Source: JBBAGC01 sp964491265 (GTDB lineage: Bacteria > Spirochaetota > UBA4802 > UBA5550). From it: a stretch of DNA of 64,000 nucleotides. The notes beneath the pieces were generated by a model. That model searched no databases, was not told the origin of the DNA, and worked only from the letters and a program-made list of their open reading frames with translations. Within the stretch, counting starts at the first letter, position 1, and each line of letters begins with the position of its first letter. The DNA is taken from assembly GCA_964491265.1 (NCBI GenBank), contig CAZBFP010000002.1, positions 229,811 through 293,810 on the forward strand. Reading direction: 5' to 3'. Shown one piece after another: positions 1 to 8,595 of this stretch. A program made the translations under genes and the position numbers.

Positions 1-1289
1 CGTTCAACAGCTGCGCTGTTTTCTTCAATTGTTGAAGCGATCTCTTCAAGAGCAGATGCCTGCTCTGTTGTCCGCTGAGAAAGGTTCAGGTTCCCCCGGC
101 TTATTTCATCGACTGCCTGGGCCAGGTTTTCAGAAGTAAAGATGAGCCCCGTAATGAGCTTCTCAAGGCTGTCTGCGGAGGCGTTAAGTGCGGCTGCAAG
201 CTGTCCTATTTCATCTCTCTGTTTTATGTCGATCCTTTCGGTGAAGTCCCCTTGTGCAAGTTTTGCGGCAAAATTATTCATTGCCTGAACAGGATTGGAA
301 ATTTTCCCTGCTATAAAAAGGCTTATAATGAGACTGGCAATAACTGCAATAATTACAACAAAAGATGCGGCATAACCCATCTTCCTTAATGGGGCAAAAA
401 GCATTGACTCAGATACTGTAACACAGAGTATCCACCCGGTCTGTTCAAGTTCGGTGAAGTAAATTCTCCGTGTTTCACCATTCATGGTAATTGCAGCATT
501 ACCGCTTTTATCTTTTATTATAGTACCGCCGAGAGAAGCCAGGTTTCTGTCCGGATGTTCAGTGATTTTTTTTGTCATAACAAGGGATTTATCGTCATAT
601 GCCAGAAACAGACCCTCCTTATCCAGAAGAAAGGCTTTCATGTCAATGTTCTCATCCTTAATTTCTGTTACAATCCGCTGTATTTCTACAATGTCAAAGT
701 CGCCGCTGGCAACACCAATGAGGAGACCCTGCTGATTGAAAAAGGGTGAAACAGCCGAAATCATGGTTACACCCGAAGCGTCATCAAAAAATGGGGCAGA
801 CCAGGCAATCTCGTTCTCCTTTACTCCGGTCTTCCCGGTAAGATACCAGTCCTGTGAATGGAAATTATATTCTTCAGTTTCGTATTCTTGAGTATAAGTT
901 ATTTTATCACCATCTCTGTATACATAGGGGCCGAAAAATTTTACTGCCGGATCGTATCGGTATGGTTCAAACCATACCCCGAATCCGAAGCTGGCCTGGT
1001 TGTCGCCTGTGAAATCTCTTAATATATTCACATAGGTATTTCTTGATAATGTATTTGTGCTGCTTTGGGTAACTGAAGCAAGGGACCTCACAATGGATGA
1101 GTGGGCTTCAAGTTTTCTCTCCATATCAGATATTACACCTTCAAGTTTGAGAGGCATTCTTTCATTAATTTCATTGTTTATGATGTAGTAGGTTATAACA
1201 AAGGATGTTATAGATATTGCAGCTATTACAGTAACAACAAGGGCAAGTATATAGGCCATTGTTTTAAATTTAAATGAGTGTATATTCAT
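1..1289 (-). CDS. methyl-accepting chemotaxis protein, C-terminal part beyond the window
   Basis: About 429 codons are visible; the 3' end runs off the left edge. The product is a membrane chemoreceptor that would pass ligand state to CheA/CheW. Reading the minus strand gives an N-terminal membrane segment (about residues 10-35), a periplasmic double-Cache-like sensor (about 40-290, with WSAPFFDDASG typical of dCache), a second membrane segment (about 300-325), a HAMP domain (about 325-378, containing ISNPVQAMNNFA and RDEIGQLAAALN) and the start of the signalling coil (TTEQASALEEIASTIEENSA). The ATG at 1289 follows an AAGGA motif. It lies directly downstream of cheW on the same strand with a 44-nt gap, so the two are probably co-transcribed. 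Cache-type receptors often bind amino acids or organic acids, but the ligand cannot be read from sequence. Confidence 0.93.
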   Translation of the reverse strand, partial: MNIHSFKFKTMAYILALVVTVIAAISITSFVITYYIINNEINERMPLKLEGVISDMERKLEAHSSIVRSLASVTQSSTNTLSRNTYVNILRDFTGDNQASFGFGVWFEPYRYDPAVKFFGPYVYRDGDKITYTQEYETEEYNFHSQDWYLTGKTGVKENEIAWSAPFFDDASGVTMISAVSPFFNQQGLLIGVASGDFDIVEIQRIVTEIKDENIDMKAFLLDKEGLFLAYDDKSLVMTKKITEHPDRNLASLGGTIIKDKSGNAAITMNGETRRIYFTELEQTGWILCVTVSESMLFAPLRKMGYAASFVVIIAVIASLIISLFIAGKISNPVQAMNNFAAKLAQGDFTERIDIKQRDEIGQLAAALNASADSLEKLITGLIFTSENLAQAVDEISRGNLNLSQRTTEQASALEEIASTIEENSAAVE

Positions 1290-1333
1290 GATTTTTTCCT
1301 TTTTATTAAGAGCTTTATATTTTTATTCATATT

Positions 1334-1837
1334 TCAGCTTTCCATATCCAGGTCAGAGAGCACTTCAATATCCTTTGCAGTGAGCATTATTTCAGGATTC
1401 AGGATTATAATAAGATTATCCTCTTTGTTGAGGACACCCTTAATTATCTCCTTGTTGATGCTCACATGAAAGTTGGGAACCTCCTGAAGCTGGGCTGATG
1501 CGGAAATTACATCTGAAACTGAGTCTACTATGACCCCCACAAGCGATTCTTTGTGCTCAAGTATAAGGATTACAGTAAAGGAATCGTATTCTCTCTCCTC
1601 CAGATTGAATTTAAGGCGGAGATCTATGACCGGTACAACTATTCCTCTTAAATTTATTACCCCCTTCATATAATGTGCCGCATTCGGGACTGATGTAATG
1701 TTTGTCATCCCTACAATCTCTTTAACTTTCAGCACCTCAATACCGTAGGTTTCATCGTTTATAAGAAACGTAACATACTGCTGGGAGCTGTTTGCAAGAG
1801 TATTGTCTATGTTACCGTAGGTTGTATTCGCGGACAT
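1334..1837 (-). CDS. cheW: chemotaxis adaptor protein CheW
   Basis: 167 residues, the usual size for a single CheW domain. CheW couples MCP receptors to the CheA kinase in polar arrays. Diagnostic parts are QYVTFLINDETYGIEVLKVKEI near residue 20, the conserved IPNA-like turn (SVPNAAHYMKGVINLRG, about 50-66) with VVPVIDLR following, and GVIVDSVSDVI near residue 100. The ATG has a strong GGAGG ribosome binding site. It is followed by an MCP on the same strand. A short acidic tail follows the fold. It is confidently CheW; it could also be the CheV-like adaptor class, but no receiver domain is attached. Confidence 0.95.
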   Translation of the reverse strand: MSANTTYGNIDNTLANSSQQYVTFLINDETYGIEVLKVKEIVGMTNITSVPNAAHYMKGVINLRGIVVPVIDLRLKFNLEEREYDSFTVILILEHKESLVGVIVDSVSDVISASAQLQEVPNFHVSINKEIIKGVLNKEDNLIIILNPEIMLTAKDIEVLSDLDMES

Positions 1838-2137
1838 GATTTTCCTCCATTAATTAAAGTACATATAATAAACGTCATTTTAAGGTATAAGTCAATAACT
1901 GAATGGTCTCTGATAAATGTTTTTTTAGAAAACGGGACAGGTTGTAGAATAGGGCTTTTGTAATTAAACAGGTCTGAGCCGGTAAATTTAAAATCTGAAA
2001 AAGATTTATAAATAAGGTGACACCCTCTTTTGAATTTGATATATTTAATAGAGCGGTGATAAATTATTTAGTCACATTAGAGTGTTTTGACAGAATAAGA
2101 TGATTCTCCCCTCTATTCCCGGGGATTGAGGTGTTTT
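1838..2137. other. divergent intergenic region between cheW and the epimerase gene
   Basis: Apart from the tentative cheW promoter, nothing recognisable is seen here: no open frame with a ribosome binding site, no strong hairpin and no repeat shared with the rest of the window. It must carry the start signals of both divergent units. Confidence 0.5.
1865..1895 (-). promoter_or_regulatory. possible sigma70-type promoter for cheW-mcp
   Basis: On the minus strand TTGACT (1890-1895) is followed after 18-19 bp by TTATTA/TATTAT (1865-1871), about 30 bp upstream of the cheW ribosome binding site. Spacing is slightly long, so this is a tentative call. No sigma28-type flagellar promoter was evident. 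Confidence 0.35.
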
Positions 2138-3037
2138 ATGAAAATAGCAGTTGCAGGCGGACTCGGTTTTACAGGGACTTATATTGTGCCTCAGCTTATT
2201 TCTGCAGGTCATGATGTAACTGTATTTGACAGCAGGAATGAATCTGACTTTAATTTTGAGGGAGCCTGCTATGTAAGGGCTGATCTTATGAAAGAGGGCT
2301 CATGGCAGAAGTTTATTGCTGACAATGAGGTTATAATCAATCTGGCAGGGGTCAATATTTTTCAGCGCTGGAGTGACAAAAAGAAGAAGCTCCTTTACGA
2401 CAGCAGGATAAAAACAACAATGAATATTGTTGGCACTCTCCCTCAAGGGGGTGAGGTAAAACTTCTAATTAATGCTTCAGCAACAGGTATTTACGGATTC
2501 CATAAGGATGAAATAATCGATGAATCCGCCCCGGCCGGAAAAGACTTTCTCGCAGGGATATGCATGGACTGGGAGAAAGAGGCGTTAAAGGCTGAGGGTA
2601 AGGGTGTCCGTGTGGTTATTCTCAGGTTCGGCACAGTATTCGGAAGAGATGGCGGTGCCTTCCCGGAACTGAAAAAGAATTTCCGCATGTTAATGGGAGC
2701 AAGGCTTGGATCAGGGAAGCAGTGGTTCCCATGGATACATATTGAAGATCTGGCCCGTATTGTTGCTGCGGCTTTTGAAGATGAATCTATGAAAGGGCCA
2801 TATAATTGTACTGCACCCGGGATTGTAACTAATCGCGATTTAACTAAAATCATGAGTGAGGTAACAGGACGGCCGGTGGTTATCCCTTTTGTTCCCGGTA
2901 TTGCTTTGAGGCTTATTCTGGGAGAATTTGGAGGAGTTATTGTAAAAGGGCAGAGAGCTGTACCTGCAAAACTGGAGGGCCAGGGTTTTAATTTCAGATT
3001 CCCTGAACTAAAAGCTGCACTTGAGGATTTAATGTAA
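2138..3037 (+). CDS. TIGR01777/SDR39U1 family NAD(P)-dependent epimerase
   Basis: 299 residues. Extended short-chain dehydrogenase/reductase fold, cytosolic. The N-terminus MKIAVAGGLGFTGTYIV carries the GxxGxxG dinucleotide-binding loop; NLAGVNIFQRWSDKKKK and ASATGIYG, then DFLAGICMDWEKEA, match the TIGR01777 (YfcH/SDR39U1) family, whose substrate is not established. The start at 2138 was chosen because GAGGTG sits 4 bases before this ATG and the glycine motif begins immediately after it; an in-frame TTG at 2126 would add only four residues. The next gene starts 1 base after the stop, so the pair is probably one operon. Family assignment is firm; the physiological reaction is unknown. Confidence 0.9.
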   Translation: MKIAVAGGLGFTGTYIVPQLISAGHDVTVFDSRNESDFNFEGACYVRADLMKEGSWQKFIADNEVIINLAGVNIFQRWSDKKKKLLYDSRIKTTMNIVGTLPQGGEVKLLINASATGIYGFHKDEIIDESAPAGKDFLAGICMDWEKEALKAEGKGVRVVILRFGTVFGRDGGAFPELKKNFRMLMGARLGSGKQWFPWIHIEDLARIVAAAFEDESMKGPYNCTAPGIVTNRDLTKIMSEVTGRPVVIPFVPGIALRLILGEFGGVIVKGQRAVPAKLEGQGFNFRFPELKAALEDLM

Positions 3038-3038
3038 A

Positions 3039-3725
3039 GTGACTCCTGTGAAATTTGAAGTTTACGGTACTTCCCATATTACAGCTCTGACCCTCACAGC
3101 TCTGTTTGTTTTATTCATTGTATTAATCGGCAGAAGGCTTTCTGGGAAAGGGGCTGATACAGCATTATCTTTAATTATTGTTATGGTTATCCTGTCAGGT
3201 ATGGGGCTTAAATTCGGTTATAACTGGTACAACGGCAAGCCGTCATACCCTATGCAGCTCTGTGACTGGGCAGCAATTCTTATGGTATATGTTCTCATTT
3301 TCCCGGATAATAGAGTCTTTGAGCCGGCTTATTTCTGGGGTCTTGGGGGGACTTTTCAGGCTTTAATTACACCTGATGTGAAACTCGATTTTCCCGATAT
3401 TAAGTTTTTTACATTTTTTCTTCTTCACTGCGGGGTTGTAGCAGGTGTTTTTTACGCAATCTTTGTAAAAAGGCTTGCTGTTTCAGCTGGCGGGGTGAAA
3501 AGAGTATTTATAATATCGCAGCTATATATTGCTGCTGCAATAATTGTTAATTATATAACAGGTTCAAATTACGGGTATCTTTCGAAAAAGCCTTCATCAG
3601 CATCTCTGCTCGATTTTTTAGGGCCCTGGCCCTATTATATTATTGGGATAGAGGTTATAGGTTTACTCGTATTCGTAATTTTATATACCCCTTTTTTTAT
3701 ATCGCAGAGGAGGGGGGAGGTGTAG
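3039..3725 (+). CDS. YwaF/TIGR02206 family integral membrane protein
   Basis: 228 residues with about six hydrophobic membrane segments (for example about 15-32, 45-60, 75-90, 120-140, 165-185, 205-222). The spacing of WNGKPSYPMQLCDWAA and the pattern of short loops match the TIGR02206/YwaF family of membrane proteins of unknown function. The reading frame opens at GTG 3039, one base after the epimerase stop; GTG 3048 is an alternative only three codons in. GAGG lies about 12 bases upstream in the end of the epimerase gene, suggesting translational coupling. No enzymatic motif is visible. Function unknown. Confidence 0.8.
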   Translation: MTPVKFEVYGTSHITALTLTALFVLFIVLIGRRLSGKGADTALSLIIVMVILSGMGLKFGYNWYNGKPSYPMQLCDWAAILMVYVLIFPDNRVFEPAYFWGLGGTFQALITPDVKLDFPDIKFFTFFLLHCGVVAGVFYAIFVKRLAVSAGGVKRVFIISQLYIAAAIIVNYITGSNYGYLSKKPSSASLLDFLGPWPYYIIGIEVIGLLVFVILYTPFFISQRRGEV

Positions 3726-3932
3726 GTTCAGGGGGATCAATTTTATTTCATCTCCAGGCTCATCCTGTTTTTAAGCAGGAAATTAATATTGACAAATGAA
3801 GCCCTTTTTTTAGGGTATTCCTTTAATTTCAGTAAAATAAGAAAGTTGTGCTGTTATAATTTTTTATTTTTAATAAATTGAAATCGAGTATTGTAATAAT
3901 ACAGAAAATAAATTGTAAAAGAGGTAACTCCG

Positions 3933-4091
3933 ATGAAAAGGACATTTCAGCCAAGCAAGTTAAAAAGAAACCGGAAACATGGATTTAGAGCCAGGATGGC
4001 AACAGCTGAAGGTAGAAAAGTTCTCATGAGAAGAAGAAGGAAAGGGAGACATCAGTTAACTGTATCTGACGAGAAGAGGATGCCGAAATAG
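3933..4091 (+). CDS. rpmH: 50S ribosomal protein L34
   Basis: 52 residues; the small ORF starts MKRTFQPSKLKRNRKHGFRA, the universal L34 signature, and is rich in Arg and Lys throughout, ending MPK. L34 is a component of the large ribosomal subunit. AGAGG lies 8 bases before the ATG. It is the first gene of the conserved rpmH-rnpA-yidD-yidC-jag-mnmE cluster. Length is normal (44-52 residues in most bacteria, slightly extended at the C-terminus). The call is essentially certain. Confidence 0.97.
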   Translation: MKRTFQPSKLKRNRKHGFRARMATAEGRKVLMRRRRKGRHQLTVSDEKRMPK

Positions 4092-4119
4092 GGCTGAAGA
4101 TCAGTAAATAATAGATGCT

Positions 4120-4494
4120 GTGAAGAGGGTTAATTCACTTAAGGGAAGGAAGATTTTTCAGGAAGTATTCCAGAATGGGAGAAAGAGCAGAAGATCGGGG
4201 ATAACAGTTTTTGTTCTAAAAGATAAGCGGGAAATAATAGGCGAAGATCAGTCAGAAAAGAGGGATGTGAAAATAGGAATTTCAGTAGGCAGATATTACG
4301 GCAATGCCTGTAAAAGGAATTTGATGAAGAGAAGAATTCGAGCTGTATGTAATGAACTGATTGATCGTATCAATAATGAATTTTTAATAATTATTAAACC
4401 CGGTTCCGGCTCAGAGAAATTGAGTTTTGAGGATCTGAAGTTTGAAATTGGTGCTATTTTTAGAAATACCGGGGTAATTGATGGAAGTGGTTAG
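4120..4494 (+). CDS. rnpA: ribonuclease P protein component
   Basis: 124 residues, GTG start 28 bases after rpmH. RnpA binds the RNase P RNA and helps remove 5' leaders from pre-tRNAs. The signature RNR-type motif is seen as NACKRNLMKRRIRAV (about residues 67-81), preceded by KIGISVGRYYGNA and an N-terminal basic region with FQEVFQNGRKS. Placement between rpmH and yidD is the canonical order. The end overlaps the start of yidD by 14 bases, implying coupled translation. Confidence 0.95.
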   Translation: MKRVNSLKGRKIFQEVFQNGRKSRRSGITVFVLKDKREIIGEDQSEKRDVKIGISVGRYYGNACKRNLMKRRIRAVCNELIDRINNEFLIIIKPGSGSEKLSFEDLKFEIGAIFRNTGVIDGSG

Positions 4495-4753
4495 AATAAT
4501 AATCGGTAAAACCGGCCTTATTTTTTCCGGGATTGCTGTTTTTATAATAAAATTGTATAAAATATTTATATCACCACTATTGCCGCCGGCATGCAGGTAT
4601 TATCCCACATGTTCCACATATTCTATTCAGGCCCTGCAGAAGCACGGTCTGTTCAGGGGAGGATATCTTTCAGCAAAAAGGATTTTATCCTGCAGTCCCC
4701 TGGGGAAAGGCGGGTTTGATCCTGTGCCCGAAGAATTTTATCTCTGGAAATAG
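4481..4753 (+). CDS. yidD: membrane protein insertion efficiency factor YidD
   Basis: 90 residues from ATG 4481 (an in-frame TTG lies one codon earlier). The small amphipathic protein carries the invariant core LYKIFISPLLPPACRYYPTC and SxYSxxALxKHG..RG (STYSIQALQKHGLFRGGY), then LSCSPLGKGGFDPVP. YidD assists YidC-dependent membrane insertion. It overlaps rnpA and precedes yidC by about 108 bases. Confidence 0.96.
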   Translation: MEVVRIIIGKTGLIFSGIAVFIIKLYKIFISPLLPPACRYYPTCSTYSIQALQKHGLFRGGYLSAKRILSCSPLGKGGFDPVPEEFYLWK

Positions 4754-4861
4754 TATAGTTTTTTAGTTTTTATCCCCTTACTTCCCCTCATACCCCAGTG
4801 CCGCAGCATCTGCGAGTAGTTGTATATTTATAAAATTAATGAGCAGCAAAAGGATTGTAAT

Positions 4862-6523
4862 ATGGAAAAGAGAACCTTACTTGCAGTAGTTCTGACTATG
4901 ATAGTATGGGTGGGCTGGTTCTGGTTTTTTGTGCCTGAGCCGGAAATACCGCAAGATACCGCTCAGGTAGTCCAGAAAGAACAGAAAAAGGAGAGTTCTG
5001 TCACAAAAGAAGTGACAACAGAAAGGACTGTCAGTGCAGGGAGTTATGTAACTGTTTCAGGAAATATTAAAGAGCAGTCTATTGCATTTAAAACGGATAT
5101 ATTTAAATTTGAACTGACTAACAAAGGGGCGTCAATAAAGAGAGTAAATTATATACAGAGAGACGCTGATTTAACATTTGATGAAAAGCTTTTTAATTCA
5201 AAGGGTGAATTTGATTTTTCAGTAAGTTTCAGTGAAGATGAGTTTTTAAAAGGGAGCGATCTGGAAAATGTTGTCTGGGATTTCCGGAAAGAGAAGAGCG
5301 ACACAATAAAATTTTTTACTGATGTTGTTATGAACGGGCAGCCCTTAAGAATAGAAAAAATCTATACTTTTACAGATAAGGGATATGATTTTAATGTGGA
5401 GTACAGGTTTGTTAATATCGGGAGGAAACAGGTAACGTTTAAGGACGGGATTGCCATATTCTCCCCCTCCGATATTCTTGGACCAAGACTTGATTACAGG
5501 AATAACTTCAATAACATGACTGGTATTTATTCTGTGGATGGGAGTTATGAAAAAAACACCAAGGGTGGAGGATTTTTCTCCAAAGCGGGTGAAACAAAGA
5601 AAGATTCCGGCTCAATTGACTACACGGGTATAATGAGCAGATATTTTCTTCTCATCATGAAGCCGCAGGGATTTACAGGAACAGGAACCATTTTTGATAA
5701 CAGGCAGGGAACCGGATGCAGAACCGGTATGTTTGTGGATATGAGAGATATCGCGCCGGGAACAGAGGTGTCCAGGCCTTTTAGGATATATCTGGGGGAA
5801 AAAAATAAGGATCTTCTCAGGGCTATTGATCCAATACTTGTTGATGCATCGGATGTGAGTACAATAATTGAGCCTATCAGGTATTTTGTTATCTGGGCGC
5901 TGATGAATATTAATAAACTTTTCGGTAATCTCGGCCTTTCCCTGGTTGTATTTTCTATACTAACCAAGATAGTATTTATGCCGCTTACTAAAAAATCAAC
6001 AGATTCAATGAAAAAAATGCAGGATCTGAGCCCCCAGCTTAAGAAACTTCAGGAGAAGCATAAGGATAAACCTGATGTTCTTCAGAGGGAGACAATGAAG
6101 CTTTATAAGGATAACAATGTCAATCCTCTTGGCGGTTGTCTGCCGCTGCTGCTTCAGATGCCATTCTTTTTCGCGCTATACAGCGCCCTGATTAACTCTT
6201 TCGATTTATGGAATGCTCCATTTATATTATGGATACAGGATCTTTCAATGCCTGACACTCTTCTCACTGTTTCAGGTTTTGATATAAATATTCTTCCGCT
6301 CCTCATGATAGTGTCTACTATTATTCAGCAGAGACAGACAATGAGCGAAGCGGCAACTCAGCAGCAGAAAATGCTTATGTACATGATGCCTGTGATTCTG
6401 TTATTCATATTCTGGACTATGCCCTCAGGACTGGTTCTTTACTGGTTTCTGCAGAATCTTTACCAGATTTTACATCAGTATGTAGTTAACCATTTAGGAG
6501 AAAGAAAGAAGAGAGCAGCTTAA
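4862..6523 (+). CDS. yidC: membrane protein insertase YidC (gram-negative type)
   Basis: 553 residues. The start at 4862 was chosen because AAGGA lies just upstream and the first membrane helix (LLAVVLTMIVWVGWFWFFV) follows at once; the longer frame from a TTG at 4820 would put 14 polar residues before it. A large periplasmic P1 domain spans about residues 60-330, followed by the conserved five-helix insertase core (about 345-540) with the hydrophilic-groove arginine region near KKSTDSMKKMQDLSPQ and NPLGGCLPLLLQMPFF. The P1 domain marks a diderm organism. The protein inserts membrane proteins alone or with SecYEG. jag follows 42 bases later. Confidence 0.96.
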   Translation: MEKRTLLAVVLTMIVWVGWFWFFVPEPEIPQDTAQVVQKEQKKESSVTKEVTTERTVSAGSYVTVSGNIKEQSIAFKTDIFKFELTNKGASIKRVNYIQRDADLTFDEKLFNSKGEFDFSVSFSEDEFLKGSDLENVVWDFRKEKSDTIKFFTDVVMNGQPLRIEKIYTFTDKGYDFNVEYRFVNIGRKQVTFKDGIAIFSPSDILGPRLDYRNNFNNMTGIYSVDGSYEKNTKGGGFFSKAGETKKDSGSIDYTGIMSRYFLLIMKPQGFTGTGTIFDNRQGTGCRTGMFVDMRDIAPGTEVSRPFRIYLGEKNKDLLRAIDPILVDASDVSTIIEPIRYFVIWALMNINKLFGNLGLSLVVFSILTKIVFMPLTKKSTDSMKKMQDLSPQLKKLQEKHKDKPDVLQRETMKLYKDNNVNPLGGCLPLLLQMPFFFALYSALINSFDLWNAPFILWIQDLSMPDTLLTVSGFDINILPLLMIVSTIIQQRQTMSEAATQQQKMLMYMMPVILLFIFWTMPSGLVLYWFLQNLYQILHQYVVNHLGERKKRAA

Positions 6524-6565
6524 ATGTTAAATATATGAAATAATAGAGGATTCAGGAGGCTATAA

Positions 6566-7210
6566 ATGAAGGTTATAGAGGCTGAAGGACGGACATCTGA
6601 TGATGCAACTAAAAAGGCCCTGGCCGAGCTGGGAATAAGAGACGCTTCCAAGGTAAACGTGGAGATAATAGATCCGGGTAAAAGCGGAATATTCGGTTTC
6701 GGAGTGTCAAGACCGGCTAAGGTAAGAATATATTATAATGAGCAGAATGATGATGTGGGGGGAAAAGTAAGGGAAATGCTTACAAACCTCCTTGTAAAAA
6801 TGGATATGGAAGGGAGCATTAAAGACATAAAAGAGGGTGAATCAAAGGTTTATGTTGAGCTGAAAAGCAAGGACAGCTCCGGTTTAATTATAGGGAAAAA
6901 AGGTAAAACACTTGAGGCGCTTCAGTTTATGATAAATCTTATGATAAACAATGCCACAGGGAGTGAAAAAAAGATTATTCTGGATATAGAGGAGTACAGG
7001 GAGAAGAGAGAGAAGGCGCTTAAAAAAATGTCGAGAGATATGGCCTTTAAGGTTATCAAATCGGGTAGACCTATGACCCTTGAACCTATGAACCCTTTTG
7101 AACGAAGGCTTATCCATCTTTCCCTTCAGAATGATAAACGTGTGACAACAAAAAGTGAAGGGCAGGGAATATACCGTAAAATTAAGATATCCCCGTCAAA
7201 TAGAAAATAA
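6566..7210 (+). CDS. jag: Jag/KhpB RNA-binding protein (Jag-N, KH, R3H)
   Basis: 214 residues with the three expected parts: Jag-N (about 1-50, with SGIFGFGVSRPAKVRI), a KH domain (about 75-145, SSGLIIGKKGKTLEALQFMI carries the GxxG loop as GKKG) and a C-terminal R3H domain (about 150-208, PFERRLIHLSL holds the R-x3-H motif). Such proteins bind RNA and, in Firmicutes, act in elongation and cell division. A good ribosome binding site (AGGAGG, 5 bases before ATG) is present. The stop is separated by 1 base from the mnmE start at 7212. Confidence 0.95.
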   Translation: MKVIEAEGRTSDDATKKALAELGIRDASKVNVEIIDPGKSGIFGFGVSRPAKVRIYYNEQNDDVGGKVREMLTNLLVKMDMEGSIKDIKEGESKVYVELKSKDSSGLIIGKKGKTLEALQFMINLMINNATGSEKKIILDIEEYREKREKALKKMSRDMAFKVIKSGRPMTLEPMNPFERRLIHLSLQNDKRVTTKSEGQGIYRKIKISPSNRK

Positions 7211-7211
7211 A

Positions 7212-8567
7212 ATGCATAGTGATACTATATGCGCCCCTGCAACGGCGCCTGTAAATTCATCTTTAGCAATAATACGAATAAGCGGTCCTGAATCCTACAG
7301 GGCCGCTTGCTCTTTTTTCACAGCCCCGGGAAAAATTTCCCACAGATATGCTGCATACGGCTCAATTGTCGAAAAGGATACAGTAATTGATGATGTCATC
7401 CTTATTTACTACAAGTCCCCTTCCAGCTTTACCGGTGAGGATATGGTGGAGATTTACTGTCATGGTAATCCCCTGGTGGTGAGCAATATCCTACAGCTTT
7501 TATGCAGATGCGGCATGAGGATGGCTGAGCCGGGGGAATTTTCCAGGAGAGCTTTTCTTAACGGGAAGATCGATTTAACAAAGGCGGAGGCGATAAATTC
7601 CCTTATTAACGCAAGGAGCGACTGGGAGATCGAAGCTTCACTCTCCCAGATGCACGGTTCCCTTCAGGGGGCGGTAAAGGCTCTCAGGGAGTCTGTGGTG
7701 CTTCTGAAGGCTGATATTGAAGCAGGGATAGACTTTATTGATCAGGATATAGAATTTGTTTCATATTTCGGCGCTTTGGAGACCTTGAGGACTATTGAAA
7801 AAGGTATAAACGATCTTTACTCAAGGTGCAGGGTCGGTGAGCGAGTATCAAGGGGTATAGATGTAATACTGGCCGGCCGCCCTAATGTGGGGAAATCGAG
7901 CCTCCTCAATCTTATTCTCAATGAGGAGAGGGCTATTGTATCGGAAATTCCGGGAACAACGCGCGATCTCATAAGAGAGACCCTGCAGATTGGAGGGGTT
8001 AGAATTAATCTTACTGATACTGCCGGTCTTGGTGACCCTGGGGATGAGATAGAGCGTATTGGAATAGAGAGGAGCAGGAAAAGTATAGCAGAAGCTTCTC
8101 TTGTTCTGATTGTTATAGACGCCTCAGCAGGTATAACACCTGAAGATAGGGATGTAATTGATACAGTAAAGGGGAGCAAAAAAATATATCTTCTTAACAA
8201 AATTGATAAAGTGGATAAAAGCGAAGTTGAAAGAATTATTAATGAAAGCGGTTTAAACTTTATACCTCTTTCTGCAAAGACCGGGGAGGGGTTCAAAGAT
8301 CTTGAGGAGGGTATTTCTCACCTTATCTCAGAGGAATTCGCCGGTTTTAAAAATTCATTTCTTGCTGATGCAAGGATAATGGCCATACTTGAAAAGTCAG
8401 CTGCTTCTGCTAAAGATGTAATGTCACTCCTTGAGATAAATGAGCTTCCTGAAATTATTGCTTTTGAGCTTGGAGAATTGATGCATAATCTTGAAGAAAT
8501 TACCGGAGAGGTTACTCCTGATGATGTGCTCGGTTCAATATTCAGCAGGTTTTGTATTGGTAAATAG
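7212..8567 (+). CDS. mnmE: tRNA modification GTPase MnmE
   Basis: 451 residues from ATG 7212, chosen because family N-termini begin with the short (S)DTICAPAT motif; the frame is open upstream into jag. MnmE with MnmG installs the carboxymethylaminomethyl group on U34 of tRNAs. The N-terminal folate-binding domain has GEFSRRAFLNGKIDLTKAEA; the G domain has G1 GRPNVGKS, the switch region EIPGTTRDLIRE, G3 DTAGL and G4 NKID; the protein ends with the invariant C-[ILV]-G-K (CIGK) whose cysteine is catalytically important. It is the last gene of the rpmH cluster and converges with the inositol-phosphatase gene. Confidence 0.97.
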   Translation: MHSDTICAPATAPVNSSLAIIRISGPESYRAACSFFTAPGKISHRYAAYGSIVEKDTVIDDVILIYYKSPSSFTGEDMVEIYCHGNPLVVSNILQLLCRCGMRMAEPGEFSRRAFLNGKIDLTKAEAINSLINARSDWEIEASLSQMHGSLQGAVKALRESVVLLKADIEAGIDFIDQDIEFVSYFGALETLRTIEKGINDLYSRCRVGERVSRGIDVILAGRPNVGKSSLLNLILNEERAIVSEIPGTTRDLIRETLQIGGVRINLTDTAGLGDPGDEIERIGIERSRKSIAEASLVLIVIDASAGITPEDRDVIDTVKGSKKIYLLNKIDKVDKSEVERIINESGLNFIPLSAKTGEGFKDLEEGISHLISEEFAGFKNSFLADARIMAILEKSAASAKDVMSLLEINELPEIIAFELGELMHNLEEITGEVTPDDVLGSIFSRFCIGK

Positions 8568-8595
8568 CAGAATCTGATTTTTAACCTGGAAAGTT

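Noticed and set aside
3726..3932. Possible origin of replication upstream of rpmH
   Set aside because: In many bacteria oriC and dnaA lie here, but no cluster of TTATNCACA boxes and no dnaA or dnaN gene is present.
7817..8296. 159-codon antisense frame inside mnmE (and similar long antisense frames in liv, trp, fliM and polA)
   Set aside because: Shadows of well-supported genes; no start signals and no recognisable protein features.
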